Origin: Gardnerella vaginalis ATCC 14018 = JCM 11026
Lineage (GTDB): Bacteria; Actinomycetota; Actinomycetes; Actinomycetales; Bifidobacteriaceae
Length of the DNA stretch: 64,000 bases
NCBI RefSeq assembly: GCF_001042655.1
Contig: NZ_AP012332.1
Coordinates: forward strand, 1,603,407-1,667,406
Direction: 5' to 3'
Shown: one piece after another, positions 1-8,534 of the stretch
Layout of the letters: each line of letters starts with the position of its first letter
How positions within the stretch are numbered: position 1 is the first letter of the stretch
Notes under the pieces: generated by a model
The model's input: the letters and a program-made list of their open reading frames with translations, nothing else
Told to the model about the DNA's origin: nothing
Databases searched by the model: none
Translations under genes and position numbers: made by a program

Positions 1-192
1 AAGCGCATAATTATTATTATGCGCTAAAAAATTTGCCACACCCAAAAAAATAGGATATGCAATCAAAAATAAGCTAAAAATACAACTGCTTATTAGAGAT
101 AATGGGGACATAATATGTGAAACAATCGTGCACTTCTTATGACTTTTCGTAAAAAATCTGAATTCAGTTAAAAAGTTAGAATATTGACGCAT
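1..192 (-). CDS. ABC transporter permease, N-terminal fragment (cut by window edge)
   Basis: An ATG at 192 on the minus strand opens a frame of 64 codons that runs off the left edge without a stop. An in-frame TGA lies three codons upstream and an AGGG ribosome-site candidate precedes the start. The first ~30 residues are basic and polar (RFFTKSHKK), followed by a hydrophobic stretch ending near AYPIFLGVANFL, which fits the first membrane helix of an ABC-2 type permease. It begins 68 bases after the ATPase gene on the same strand, so I infer it is that ATPase's membrane partner. Only the N-terminus is visible, so the family cannot be fixed. Confidence 0.6.
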   Translation of the reverse strand, partial: MRQYSNFLTEFRFFTKSHKKCTIVSHIMSPLSLISSCIFSLFLIAYPIFLGVANFLAHNNNYAL

Positions 193-260
193 ATTTAATC
201 ACATCCCTACTCACTACCACATTAACAAAATAAGAAACTATACATATCCAGTTACTGCTA

Positions 261-1031
261 CTACTCACTTTTATGAAATTTAGATAGCAAATGCCTATAT
301 CCTGATTCCCATGGAGTTACCATAAGATCTTCACGATTAGCATACTGAAGAAGATTATCCATTTTCCCATCAAGCAATATAATTCCTTCATTAAGAACTA
401 TAACCCGATCCGCAATTACTGCTAAATCTTCTACTAAATGTGTACTGACAATAACAGTATGCTTTTGCGAATAAGACTTAAGAAAATTACGAATATCAAT
501 ACGCTGCTCAGGATCTAAACCAACAGTAGGCTCATCAAGTATTAGTACTGCAGGCTGACTAGCAATCACACAAGCAATACCAGCACGCTGACGCTGACCT
601 CCTGATATTTTAGCAACGATGCGATGTGCTTGTTTTTCCAAGCCAACCTGTTTGAGAGCATTCCAAGCAGCTTGATACGCAGCGCTCCACGATAAACCTC
701 GCGCCCATGCGGCATATTGAACATTTTTTAACACACTCGATGCATTCATAAGTTCAAATGATTGTGGCAAATAACCAATATTTGACCGAGCTTTAGCCCT
801 TTCCGCACGACAAGTTACATCAAAGCCATGAACAAAAAGTTTCCCACTAGAGGGAGCATAAATCGTCGCTATAACGTTAAGCAGAGTAGTTTTCCCAGCA
901 CCATTTGGCCCCAAAAGACCACATATGCCAAAAGATAAATCTATAGAAAGATTATGCAAAATTTGTTTTTTCCCATACGAAAAATTCACATTAACAAGTT
1001 GCACATCTGAGCCCGTATATGATTCTTGCAT
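261..1031 (-). CDS. ABC transporter ATP-binding protein (ABC-2/exporter type)
   Basis: A single nucleotide-binding domain of 256 residues. Walker A is GPNGAGKTT at 41-49, Q-loop glutamine near 90, signature ISGGQRQ at 142-148, Walker B VLILDEPT at 162-169 and the H-loop histidine near 198. The GLLGPNGAGKTTLL style and single domain are typical of ATPases that power drug, antibiotic or peptide exporters and ABC-2 permeases rather than sugar importers. The start has a GGTGAG site just upstream. It lies 26 bases downstream of the 43-residue peptide gene and upstream of a membrane protein gene, suggesting a three-gene transcript. The substrate is unknown. Confidence 0.9.
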   Translation of the reverse strand: MQESYTGSDVQLVNVNFSYGKKQILHNLSIDLSFGICGLLGPNGAGKTTLLNVIATIYAPSSGKLFVHGFDVTCRAERAKARSNIGYLPQSFELMNASSVLKNVQYAAWARGLSWSAAYQAAWNALKQVGLEKQAHRIVAKISGGQRQRAGIACVIASQPAVLILDEPTVGLDPEQRIDIRNFLKSYSQKHTVIVSTHLVEDLAVIADRVIVLNEGIILLDGKMDNLLQYANREDLMVTPWESGYRHLLSKFHKSE

Positions 1032-1057
1032 ATCTCACCACTTAATAACTAGACTAC

Positions 1058-1189
1058 TTACCTACAACTTCGTATATTTTCTCTGTCTATTCCAACTACA
1101 GAACCACTCATCTGAGCATAAGCTGAAATTGGCACAGTATAAACAATAGTAGCAAGCGCAACTATTGCAAATCCTTTCTTTGCGAACAT
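1058..1189 (-). CDS. Small exported peptide, 43 residues, upstream of ABC exporter
   Basis: I choose the ATG at 1189 because GGAG lies eight bases upstream; the frame is open further upstream (to 1246) but without a better site. The product starts MFAKKGFAIVALATIVYTV and reads on to PISAYAQMSGS: a two-lysine n-region, a ~14-residue hydrophobic core and an A-Y-A cleavage-like motif. Cleavage there would leave only about 18 residues, QMSGSVVGIDRENIRSCR, with one cysteine. I do not recognise a family. It could be a secreted peptide, a single-span membrane microprotein tied to the transporter, or a decayed gene. The good ribosome site, tight spacing to the ATPase and signal-like layout favour a real gene. 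Confidence 0.5.
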   Translation of the reverse strand: MFAKKGFAIVALATIVYTVPISAYAQMSGSVVGIDRENIRSCR

Positions 1190-1220
1190 ATTCGTATCTC
1201 CATTTTCAATCTGCTTCATA

Positions 1221-1242
1221 ACGTATTCAGCCTTGAATACGT
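1221..1242. promoter_or_regulatory. Perfect inverted repeat, candidate operator
   Basis: ACGTATTCA and its exact reverse complement TGAATACGT flank a 4-base spacer. It lies 31 bases upstream of the small-peptide start, where a repressor site or a leader hairpin for the peptide/ABC transcript would be expected. No regulator gene is visible beside it, and no clear promoter hexamers could be assigned. Confidence 0.5.
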
Positions 1243-1310
1243 ACATATATTTTATGATAATTCAATATAAAAAAAATAGATTTTTATAAAAACCAATTAA
1301 AATTTTAAAA

Positions 1311-1322
1311 GATATGCATATC
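1311..1322. repeat. 12-bp perfect palindrome
   Basis: GATATGCATATC is self-complementary and sits just before a TATAAT-like hexamer on the plus strand (1324-1329). A GGGGG run follows at about 1362, but no start codon follows it, so I see no gene there. The rest of the gap between the small peptide and clpB is A/T-rich with nothing else recognisable except the terminator. Confidence 0.3.
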
Positions 1323-1423
1323 CTATAATGCCAATTATCAGCAATAACTTGAAAAATTAAGGGGGATTCCACCTTTTTATTTCAAGTTCCTTCTACAAAT
1401 ATTTTTTATTTAGATACAAAAAT

Positions 1424-1465
1424 AGCGTGCTGTCTAATGGAAAATAATCCAATAAACAGCACGCT
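1424..1465 (-). terminator. Intrinsic terminator of clpB
   Basis: AGCGTGCTGT and ACAGCACGCT form a perfect 10-bp stem around a 22-base A/T-rich loop. On the minus strand the hairpin is followed by a T-run (complement of AAAAAT). It sits about 50 bases past the clpB stop. T-rich sequence on the plus-strand side could make it bidirectional. Confidence 0.75.
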
Positions 1466-1512
1466 TTGTTTTATTTGACTATATTATTTGACTACATTAA
1501 ATAATGCAGGCA

Positions 1513-4107
1513 CTACGCAATCTTTAGGGTTACATGGTCGCTAGTATTCTCACAATCCGCAACTACGCGAGCCCCATCATGCACCTTGCCAGAAAGCAAC
1601 AATCGCGCAAGTTGATCGCCAATTTCCGTTTGAACCAATCTACGCAACGGACGAGCACCGTAAACTGGATCATAGCCATGCTCCGCAAGCCAAGCGCGAG
1701 CAGAATCACTCACATCCAAGCTAATACGGCGATCACTCAAGCGTGCAGCCACTTGACGAACTTGAATATCCACAATTCCGCCAAGCTCTTCGCGGCTCAA
1801 CGGATGGAACATAACAAGCTCATCCAAACGGTTAATGAACTCTGGCTTAAACTCAGCGTGAACAGCGTTCATAACAGCCTTGCGCTTAGCATCATCATCC
1901 AAGCCCTCTTGCACAAGGAATTGCGAACCCAAGTTTGATGTCATAATCAAAATCGTATTCGTAAAATCAACTGTTCTACCTTGCCCGTCAGTCAAACGAC
2001 CATCGTCCAAAACCTGCAACAAAACGTCGAATACTTCTGGATGTGCCTTCTCAATTTCGTCAAAAAGCACTACAGAATACGGGCGGCGTCGCACGGCTTC
2101 AGTAAGCTGGCCGCCTTCCTCATAGCCAATGTAACCAGGAGCAGCACCTATAAGCCGTGAAACGGAAGCCTTTTCCATGTACTCGCTCATATCAATGCGA
2201 ACCATTGCGCGCTCGTCGTCAAACAAGAAGTCGGCAAGAGCCTTTGCAAGCTCCGTCTTACCAACGCCAGTAGGACCCAAGAATAGGAACGAACCAGTTG
2301 GGCGATTCGGGTCTGCAATTCCAGCACGGCTTCTGCGCACAGCATCCGCTATAGCGCGGATTGCTTCGCTTTGGCCAACAACGCGCTTAGAAAGCTCCTT
2401 TTCCATGTTGAGCAGCTTCTCATTTTCGCCTTGCATTAAGCGACCAACAGGAATGCCAGTCCATTCGCTAACAACTCCTGCAATAGAATCGGCATCAACC
2501 TGGTCTGGGACCATTGGCTCTTTCGCTTCACTCTTAGCATTAGCAGCCTGTGATTCCGCTTCTTCCAAAGCTTTTTGAATGCTTGGAATTTCGCCATACA
2601 AAATACGGCTTGCCTGCTCCAAATTGCCTTCGCGCGTGAATTTGTCGGCTTCTACGCGCTTAGCATCGAGTTGCGCTCGCAAATCACCAACCTTGTTATG
2701 GCCAGCTTTTTCCGCATCCCAACGCGCTTTCAATCCAGTAAGCTTTTCGCGCGAGTTTGCTAATTCTTCTTGCAACTTTTCTAAGCGTTCTTTAGCAGCA
2801 GCATCTTCTGCTTTCTTTAATTGCATTTCTTCCATTTCAAGACGCGTAACTTTGCGCTGCAATTCGTCGATTTCTTCTGGCTGAGAATCAAGCTCCATGC
2901 GCAAGTGAGCTGCCGCTTCATCCACCAAATCAATCGCCTTATCTGGAAGCTGTCTACCAGTAATATAGCGGTTTGAAAGCGTTGCTGCAGCTACGATTGC
3001 ATCGTCACTAATCGTCACCTTGTGGTGTGCTTCGTAACGTTGCTTAAGTCCGCGCAAAATCGTCACCGTATCTTCAACAGATGGCTCGCCAACAAATACT
3101 TGCTGGAATCTGCGTTCAAGCGCCGAATCCTTTTCAATATGCTCGCGATACTCGTTAAGCGTAGTTGCACCAACCAAGCGCAGCTCACCGCGCGCAAGCA
3201 TTGGCTTAAGCATATTGCCAGCATCCATTGAACCTTCTGCAGATCCTGCGCCAACAACAGTGTGAATTTCGTCAATAAACGTAATAATTTGACCGTCCGA
3301 TTGCTGAATTTCCTTCAACACTGCCTTTAATCGTTCCTCAAATTCGCCACGATACTTCGAACCTGCAACCATCGAAGCCAAATCGAGACTGATAAGACGC
3401 TTGTTTTGCAAAGTCGTAGGCACATCTCCTGCCACAATTCGCTGAGCCAATCCTTCTACAACTGCCGTTTTACCAACGCCTGGCTCGCCAATTAGCACAG
3501 GATTATTCTTCGTGCGGCGAGAAAGAATCTGAATCACGCGGCGAATCTCCTGATCTCGCCCAATCACAGGGTCAAGCTTTCCTTCGCGAGCGCGCGCAGT
3601 CATATCAACAGAATATTTTTCGAGCGCTTTGTAGTTGCCTTCCGCGTCTGGACTTGTAACTTTCGCGCCTCCGCGCACAGTTGGCACAGCCTTGCGCAAC
3701 GCATCTGCAGAAACATTGTGCTTTTTGAAAATATCCGCAACAGCATTCGGCGCGCTTGCAACTATGCCAATAAGCATGTGCTCTGTAGAAACGTATTCGT
3801 CTCCCATTGTGCGCATTTCTTTTTCTGCCTGGCTTAACGCAGCCAAAAGCTGACGACTTGCGTCTGGCTTAGTTGTAGTTGAGCCAGTAGATGAAGGCAA
3901 TGCCACTAATGCGTTGCGAATTTCAGCGCCGATTTGTTGCGCATCTGCACCAGTCTGTGCAATAAGCGCGCGCACTACGCCTTGCTCTTGGCGAAGTAAG
4001 GCATCTGCCAAATGTAACGTATCTACTTGCGCATTGCCAGCTGCCGCCGCGCTTTGCACAGCATCGCTTAATGCATCTTGCGCTAAGGTTGTAAACTTTT
4101 GTTCCAT
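1513..4107 (-). CDS. clpB: ClpB, ATP-dependent protein disaggregase
   Basis: Cytoplasmic Hsp100 chaperone that threads aggregated proteins through its hexamer with DnaK's help. In order it shows the N-terminal Clp repeat domain, first AAA module (Walker [13 protein letters not shown], Walker [13 protein letters not shown]), the long coiled-coil middle domain rich in Lys/Glu/Leu, and a second AAA module ([14 protein letters not shown], then [12 protein letters not shown]). The 864-residue length is normal. I place the start at MEQKFTT (4107) because a GGGGG site lies just upstream; an in-frame ATG six codons earlier has none. An HspR-type HAIR operator lies about 100 bases upstream, so heat-shock control by HspR is likely. 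Confidence 0.97.
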   Translation of the reverse strand: MEQKFTTLAQDALSDAVQSAAAAGNAQVDTLHLADALLRQEQGVVRALIAQTGADAQQIGAEIRNALVALPSSTGSTTTKPDASRQLLAALSQAEKEMRTMGDEYVSTEHMLIGIVASAPNAVADIFKKHNVSADALRKAVPTVRGGAKVTSPDAEGNYKALEKYSVDMTARAREGKLDPVIGRDQEIRRVIQILSRRTKNNPVLIGEPGVGKTAVVEGLAQRIVAGDVPTTLQNKRLISLDLASMVAGSKYRGEFEERLKAVLKEIQQSDGQIITFIDEIHTVVGAGSAEGSMDAGNMLKPMLARGELRLVGATTLNEYREHIEKDSALERRFQQVFVGEPSVEDTVTILRGLKQRYEAHHKVTISDDAIVAAATLSNRYITGRQLPDKAIDLVDEAAAHLRMELDSQPEEIDELQRKVTRLEMEEMQLKKAEDAAAKERLEKLQEELANSREKLTGLKARWDAEKAGHNKVGDLRAQLDAKRVEADKFTREGNLEQASRILYGEIPSIQKALEEAESQAANAKSEAKEPMVPDQVDADSIAGVVSEWTGIPVGRLMQGENEKLLNMEKELSKRVVGQSEAIRAIADAVRRSRAGIADPNRPTGSFLFLGPTGVGKTELAKALADFLFDDERAMVRIDMSEYMEKASVSRLIGAAPGYIGYEEGGQLTEAVRRRPYSVVLFDEIEKAHPEVFDVLLQVLDDGRLTDGQGRTVDFTNTILIMTSNLGSQFLVQEGLDDDAKRKAVMNAVHAEFKPEFINRLDELVMFHPLSREELGGIVDIQVRQVAARLSDRRISLDVSDSARAWLAEHGYDPVYGARPLRRLVQTEIGDQLARLLLSGKVHDGARVVADCENTSDHVTLKIA

Positions 4108-4203
4108 ATTTACCCCCATTTGCACCGCTATCTAGCGGATTTTAGGTGATTTGCGTGCAATTTTTGCAATTACGCTCAAACCACATTCCGTCAATTTCTA
4201 AAA

Positions 4204-4224
4204 CTTGAGTCTACTACACTCAAG
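4204..4224. promoter_or_regulatory. HAIR operator (HspR binding site) of clpB
   Basis: CTTGAGT, seven bases, ACTCAAG: an exact match to the HspR-associated inverted repeat known from actinobacterial dnaK and clpB promoters. It lies 97 bases upstream of the clpB start and also in the divergent gap before the FAH-family gene at 4326. Repression of clpB by HspR is inferred from the known system; hspR is not in this window. Confidence 0.9.
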
Positions 4225-4325
4225 TTTTGTTTTCAAGATGTTTGTGGCGTTTCCTTATACAACGGTTGCTTGCGACTTTTCCTAAGTATTTTCCTAAGTA
4301 TTAAATATGTCGTAATCTTAAAAAT

Positions 4326-5141
4326 ATGAGAATTGCACGTTTTTCCTATAATGAAGTTCCTCAATACGCGTTTGTTCAAAAAGACGAAGCAGACGGCAAG
4401 GATTATTTAGTAGCGCTAGAAGGCCATCCACTAAGCCCTCAAGGAGTTAAACCAACAGGCAAGCGCTACGAGTTAGACGCCGATGGCGTGCGCCTGCTTG
4501 CACCAGTAATTCCTTCAAAAGTCTACGGATTGGCAAAAAACTACGATACGCGTTCTGCCGAAGAGCGCGCATCTTCTGCTGCGTCGTCAAGCCACACGGC
4601 AGCAGACATGGTGATTTTTACAAAGCCGAGCACATCTGTAATTGGCCCAGACGACCCAATTGTTATTCCGGCTTTTTCAAACGATATGAATTTTGAGCCA
4701 GAAGTGGCTGTTGTTATGGGCAAAATCGCCAAAAATGTGTCGGTAGATAAGGCAATGGACTACGTTTTTGGCTTTACATGTGTAAACGACGTGACTTTGC
4801 GTGATTGCGCAGGCAGCGATCCAATGTTTACGCGCGCAAAAGGATTCGACACGTCTTGCCCACTTGGTCCATGGATTACAACCGAGCTAAATTGGCGAGA
4901 CGCGCATATCTCGTTTACGCTTAATGGCGAAAATGTTCCGGAAGCTGACGGCACTACAGCGCGATTGATTCACAGTATCCCAGAGCAAATTGCTGCGATT
5001 TCAAGCTTCTCAACGCTTCTTCCAGGAGATGTTATTTTGACAGGAACGCCGTATCCAGCAGGAACTTTGCACGCTGGCGACGAAGCGATTGTGCATGTAA
5101 ATGGTATTGGTTCGCTGCGCAATGTGATTATGCATGCGTAA
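4326..5141 (+). CDS. Fumarylacetoacetate hydrolase (FAH) family protein
   Basis: 271 residues. The C-terminal two thirds has the FAH fold signature: substrate/metal-site segments FEPEVAVVMGK and GFTCVNDVTLRD and the terminal ILTGTPYPAGTLHAGDE stretch seen in FAHD1/HpaG-like C-C bond hydrolases and decarboxylases. A short N-terminal domain precedes it, as in two-domain actinobacterial members. The family is Mg/Mn dependent and acts on acylpyruvates or related 2-oxo acids; the exact substrate cannot be read from sequence. It is transcribed away from clpB and converges with yggS; no catabolic neighbours are present. Confidence 0.85.
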   Translation: MRIARFSYNEVPQYAFVQKDEADGKDYLVALEGHPLSPQGVKPTGKRYELDADGVRLLAPVIPSKVYGLAKNYDTRSAEERASSAASSSHTAADMVIFTKPSTSVIGPDDPIVIPAFSNDMNFEPEVAVVMGKIAKNVSVDKAMDYVFGFTCVNDVTLRDCAGSDPMFTRAKGFDTSCPLGPWITTELNWRDAHISFTLNGENVPEADGTTARLIHSIPEQIAAISSFSTLLPGDVILTGTPYPAGTLHAGDEAIVHVNGIGSLRNVIMHA

Positions 5142-5190
5142 CGGCAATAAAAGTAAAAGATGAAAATCAGAAGCTAGACAAAACTTAATA

Positions 5191-5991
5191 CTACACAAAT
5201 GCGCGCGGGCCAAAGATTGCCGAACCGATTCGGACCATCGTCGAACCATCGGCAATCGCCCACACAAAATCGCCAGACATTCCCATTGAAAGCTCTAATT
5301 TTGCAGAGTTTCCATCATGATCTTGCGCAAGTTGTTCACTCACGCAATCTCTAATTTCTCTCAATTTTGCAAAACCGCTTCTCACTATTTTTTCATCATC
5401 CACGCGCGCTCCGAGCGTCATAAATCCGCGCAAATTAAGTGCAGTCAGGCTAGATATAGCGAGAGCTTCGTCAATCGCACGTTCCGGCACACATCCGGAT
5501 TTTGTAGCTTCTCCTGAAACATTCACTTCCAACATAACGTCTGTGCAAAGTCCCAAATTTTGAGCGCGAGCAGATATTTTTTGCGCAAGCTCAATGCCGT
5601 CAACCGACTGAATACCATTTGCAAGCGGCAAAACTTTGTTTATTTTATTGCTTTGCAGCTGACCGATTAAGTAGAGCGGAATTTTTCCATTTACGCCAAC
5701 GCTTAAATTCTCGCGAGCAGCTTGTGCGCGTAAAATCTCGGCTTTTGCGACAATTTCTTGCGGACGATTTTCCCCAATTACGCGCACTCCAGCTTTAAGC
5801 GCTGCCATAATTTCGCCAACATCTCGCGTTTTAGTTGCAGCAAGCAGCGTAACCGACTCAGATTTGCACCCATAATGCGATTCGGCTTGAGCAATGGCGT
5901 CTTGCACGCTGTGCACGCCGTCGGCAATTTGACGCGCGCGAACACAATCTACCTCAGTATTCGCTAAATCTTTTTGCGTCATGTATGCCAT
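5191..5991 (-). CDS. YggS/PLPBP family pyridoxal-phosphate homeostasis protein
   Basis: 266 residues. The PLP-binding lysine sits in LLAATKTRD (K54), followed by GENRPQEIVAKAE, LIGQLQSNK and the family's C-terminal MGMSGDFVWAI and GSTMVRIGSAIFG segments, all in the usual order. These proteins bind PLP without a known enzymatic reaction and keep B6 vitamers and amino-acid pools balanced. A GGGG ribosome site precedes the start. It lies 34 bases downstream of gluQ on the same strand, so the two are probably cotranscribed. In many Gram-positives this gene sits by ftsZ/sepF; here it does not. Confidence 0.93.
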   Translation of the reverse strand: MAYMTQKDLANTEVDCVRARQIADGVHSVQDAIAQAESHYGCKSESVTLLAATKTRDVGEIMAALKAGVRVIGENRPQEIVAKAEILRAQAARENLSVGVNGKIPLYLIGQLQSNKINKVLPLANGIQSVDGIELAQKISARAQNLGLCTDVMLEVNVSGEATKSGCVPERAIDEALAISSLTALNLRGFMTLGARVDDEKIVRSGFAKLREIRDCVSEQLAQDHDGNSAKLELSMGMSGDFVWAIADGSTMVRIGSAIFGPRAFV

Positions 5992-6025
5992 TTAGTGCCC
6001 CAATCTATCATTCTAAATACATAGT

Positions 6026-7075
6026 TTAGTCGAGGAAGGGCACGGATTTGTCTGCTAGGTTTGCGCGAACAGAATTCCACGGCGTTTCGTCGCTTTTAAA
6101 TAACGCGAGCGCATCTGCAGCGCTCATATCTGCTGGGCGAGTTTGCCCAGGATTTTTATATCCCAAAAGATACATGCAATAGCCAATCATGCGCTCGGCG
6201 CTCCAACCAGCTTCTCGAAGTGCGCCAACATCAAGCGAATGTTTACTTTTGGCGAGTCGCTCGCCTTGAGCGTTATCAATTAGTGGCAAGTGCGCAAATT
6301 GCGGACGCACATAGTGCACGCCGTTAGCCGCAAAAAATCCAGATTTTTCAAGCAATTCACCAATCCAAATTTGAAGAGCCGCCGAACGCAGCAAATCACG
6401 TCCGCGCACAATGTCGTTTACTCCCGAAAGCACATCGTCAACAACAACCGCAAGTTGATAAGAAAAAACGCCATCCGCGCGACGAATCACCATGTCTCCC
6501 AAGTCGCGATTAATGTTAAACGATTGCGCACCAAAAATCGCGTCTATAAAACTCACATTCGCTTGGTTTAAATCAGCAGTCGGAACAGCAAGCCGCAAAG
6601 AATGTTGTTGATTATTTTGCAAACGCTTTTCGATTTGCGCCAAGCCTTGCGCATTTTTGCGAAGATTTCTGCACGTACCGGGATAGCGTATAAAGCCGTC
6701 GCCTTCTTGCGGCGCTGCAATCGCGCGAATATCGGAACGCGAGCAAAAACACGGGTAAATCAGGGAATTCCCGTCTCCGTCTTGCAAAGATTCTAACGCA
6801 TCAAGAGCTTCTTGGTAGAGTGCAGTGCGCTCATGCTGATAAGTCGGCTCACCAACCCAATCAAGCCCAGCCCACTTCAAATCGTCAATCACTCGCGCGC
6901 TTGCATCTTTTGGCATTCTAGCAATATCGAGATCTTCCAGGCGCAAAATCATGCTTCCACCTTGCGACTTTGCAGAAAGCCAAGCAGCCAACATTGCTAC
7001 CATATTGCCAATATGCATACGTCCAGAAGGAGTCGGCGCAAAACGACCAATTGCAATAGGTGACTTAGAAAACAT
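6026..7075 (-). CDS. gluQ: Glutamyl-Q tRNA(Asp) synthetase
   Basis: 349 residues, the length of GluQRS and far shorter than a full glutamyl-tRNA synthetase because the anticodon-binding domain is missing. Visible class I motifs: HIGN at 21-24 after FAPTPSGRM, RLEDLD, and a KMSKS-like LAKSKHSLD. A zinc site is suggested by YPCFC and YPGTC. The family attaches glutamate to queuosine at position 34 of tRNA-Asp. Whether this organism makes or salvages queuosine cannot be judged from the window. First gene of a probable gluQ-yggS transcript. Confidence 0.9.
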   Translation of the reverse strand: MFSKSPIAIGRFAPTPSGRMHIGNMVAMLAAWLSAKSQGGSMILRLEDLDIARMPKDASARVIDDLKWAGLDWVGEPTYQHERTALYQEALDALESLQDGDGNSLIYPCFCSRSDIRAIAAPQEGDGFIRYPGTCRNLRKNAQGLAQIEKRLQNNQQHSLRLAVPTADLNQANVSFIDAIFGAQSFNINRDLGDMVIRRADGVFSYQLAVVVDDVLSGVNDIVRGRDLLRSAALQIWIGELLEKSGFFAANGVHYVRPQFAHLPLIDNAQGERLAKSKHSLDVGALREAGWSAERMIGYCMYLLGYKNPGQTRPADMSAADALALFKSDETPWNSVRANLADKSVPFLD

Positions 7076-7150
7076 GATTTCGTCTTTCTAATATCTTTCT
7101 TAAAATCTTTCTTAATAAGCACAAGTTTGCAAAGCATAAACTTGCAAAAC

Positions 7151-7192
7151 AAGAAGCGCGTAACGCATTCATACTAGCATCACGCGCTTCTT
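7151..7192. terminator. Hairpin terminator between glpF and gluQ
   Basis: AAGAAGCGCGT and ACGCGCTTCTT form a perfect 11-bp stem with a 20-base loop, 45 bases past the glpF stop on the minus strand. The A- and T-rich bases flanking the stem are short, so it is a moderate intrinsic terminator. Confidence 0.65.
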
Positions 7193-7237
7193 ACAACCGC
7201 AATTAATCACAATCAATAACAATTAAAAGCAACTGTT

Positions 7238-7969
7238 TTATGCAAATAGCGACTTAAACATAAGCACGCCCAAGATTGCGCCGGCAATAGGGGCTACGAC
7301 TGGAATCCACGCCTCGCCCCAACGAGAAGAACCCTTGTGTGGAATAGGCAAAATGGCGTGGAGCAAACGCGGCATAAGGTCTCGAGCAGGATTCAAAGCA
7401 GGACCAGTCGGACCACCCATAGAAGTCACCAATCCCCAAACAACAAAGCCAACTACGATTGATGCTCCAGCCAAATTCTTCTCTCCCCAAGGAGAAGTAA
7501 GGCAGCAAAGCGCAGCCAAAACAAGCACGAGCGTGCCAAAGAATTCGTTTAGGAAGTAGTTAAGCTTGTTATTGTAAGCATCCGTAGTGCAGAACGTGCC
7601 AAGAATAGCCTCTGGCTCTTCGGTTTCGTTGTAATGTGGCAAATAAGTTACGTACACAATAAGCTGACCGACCAATGCGCCCAAAAGCTGAGCCACAATA
7701 TACGGAAGTACGTTTGACCAAGGGAACATTCCGCAAACAGCTTGCGCAATTGTCATAGCAGGATTTATGTGCGCTCCAGAAATTCCACCGAACATTAGCA
7801 CTGGGAACATAACGCCAAAACCATAGCCCATAGCAATGTTTAGCCAGCCTGCGTGATGACCTTTAGTGTTTTTAAGTTCAACATTGGCAACGGCTCCATT
7901 GCCAAAAATCATAAGAATGGCAGTTCCAATAAACTCGGCTGCCAACATTACTGTAAATGAATGTTGCAT
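7238..7969 (-). CDS. glpF: Glycerol uptake facilitator / aquaporin family channel
   Basis: 243 residues from the chosen ATG at 7969, which has GAAGGA just upstream; the frame is open for 17 more codons but that stretch is charged and non-membrane-like. Six hydrophobic helices and two half-helices carry the MIP motifs HINPAM and LNPARD. The Asp directly after NPAR is a glycerol-facilitator mark (aquaporins usually have another residue), so passive glycerol entry is the likely role. It stands alone: no glpK or glpD is adjacent. The leader is unusually long and contains a strong hairpin (8129-8157). Confidence 0.92.
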   Translation of the reverse strand: MQHSFTVMLAAEFIGTAILMIFGNGAVANVELKNTKGHHAGWLNIAMGYGFGVMFPVLMFGGISGAHINPAMTIAQAVCGMFPWSNVLPYIVAQLLGALVGQLIVYVTYLPHYNETEEPEAILGTFCTTDAYNNKLNYFLNEFFGTLVLVLAALCCLTSPWGEKNLAGASIVVGFVVWGLVTSMGGPTGPALNPARDLMPRLLHAILPIPHKGSSRWGEAWIPVVAPIAGAILGVLMFKSLFA

Positions 7970-8128
7970 GGTCCTTCGATCCTTCTTAATTGTTTTGCTG
8001 CTTTTGCTTTTGTGCCACATCTCATTTTCAAAGAAGCTAAGAAAATGAATCCAGCAATTATTATTCCAACAATTATTCTTTGATAGTTTCCCCTATGAAC
8101 ACGACACTGCGAGTAAATATCAAATCAA

Positions 8129-8157
8129 AAGAGGCCCGCCACACTGGCGAGCCTCTT
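8129..8157 (-). terminator. Strong hairpin in the glpF leader region, possible attenuator or terminator
   Basis: AAGAGGC pairs with GCCTCTT, and the inner CGCC/GGCG bases extend the stem. Read on the minus strand it is followed by TTTTGATTTGATATTT, as in an intrinsic terminator. It lies 160 bases upstream of glpF with no minus-strand gene behind it, so it either ends a small RNA or attenuates glpF mRNA. Confidence 0.5.
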
Positions 8158-8337
8158 ACTTACAAAAACAATCTTCAGCGGTTCTATCTGCACAACATCC
8201 TCGTTGCAACGGTAAAGTCTTATGTATCCGTCCAACGTAATTGGAATCTAACATCCATACATTTTCTGTGGTCTACCGCTCTTTTAATTTGTTCTTGTGA
8301 TTCTTATTATTACTGTTTTTTGTTCTTTAGTAAAGTA

Positions 8338-8461
8338 CAAAACCATCTTTGTTCACATATTGTAATTAGTGTTCATTCGAACATAAAAAATAGATGGTTT
8401 TGCATCATTTTGTGAATATGCAATGGTTGTCATGTTCAGATGCGTTCACATATTGCAATTA
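8338..8461. promoter_or_regulatory. Composite repeat array upstream of ppk
   Basis: CAAAACCATCT (8338-8348) is repeated in reverse complement at 8392-8402. Between and after them GTTCACATATTG(T/C)AATTA occurs twice (8351-8368, 8444-8461), and the core GTTCA also occurs at 8371 and 8434. The pair at 8434 and 8444 is spaced 10 bp, resembling actinobacterial PHO-box direct repeats (GTTCAC units). As ppk is a phosphate-metabolism gene, control by a PhoP-like regulator is a reasonable inference, not proof. The remainder of the 565-bp glpF-ppk gap holds the hairpin at 8129 and nothing else I recognise. Confidence 0.45.
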
Positions 8462-8534
8462 TCGGCGTGTCGAGCACGCGCAGCTGCCGACACTCAGTCG
8501 CGCACATCCCTTACAGCGCATACAATTACGGAGT

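Noticed and set aside
1324..1370. Small plus-strand gene after TATAAT and a GGGGG run
   Set aside because: No ATG, GTG or TTG opens a useful frame at the right distance after the GGGGG run.
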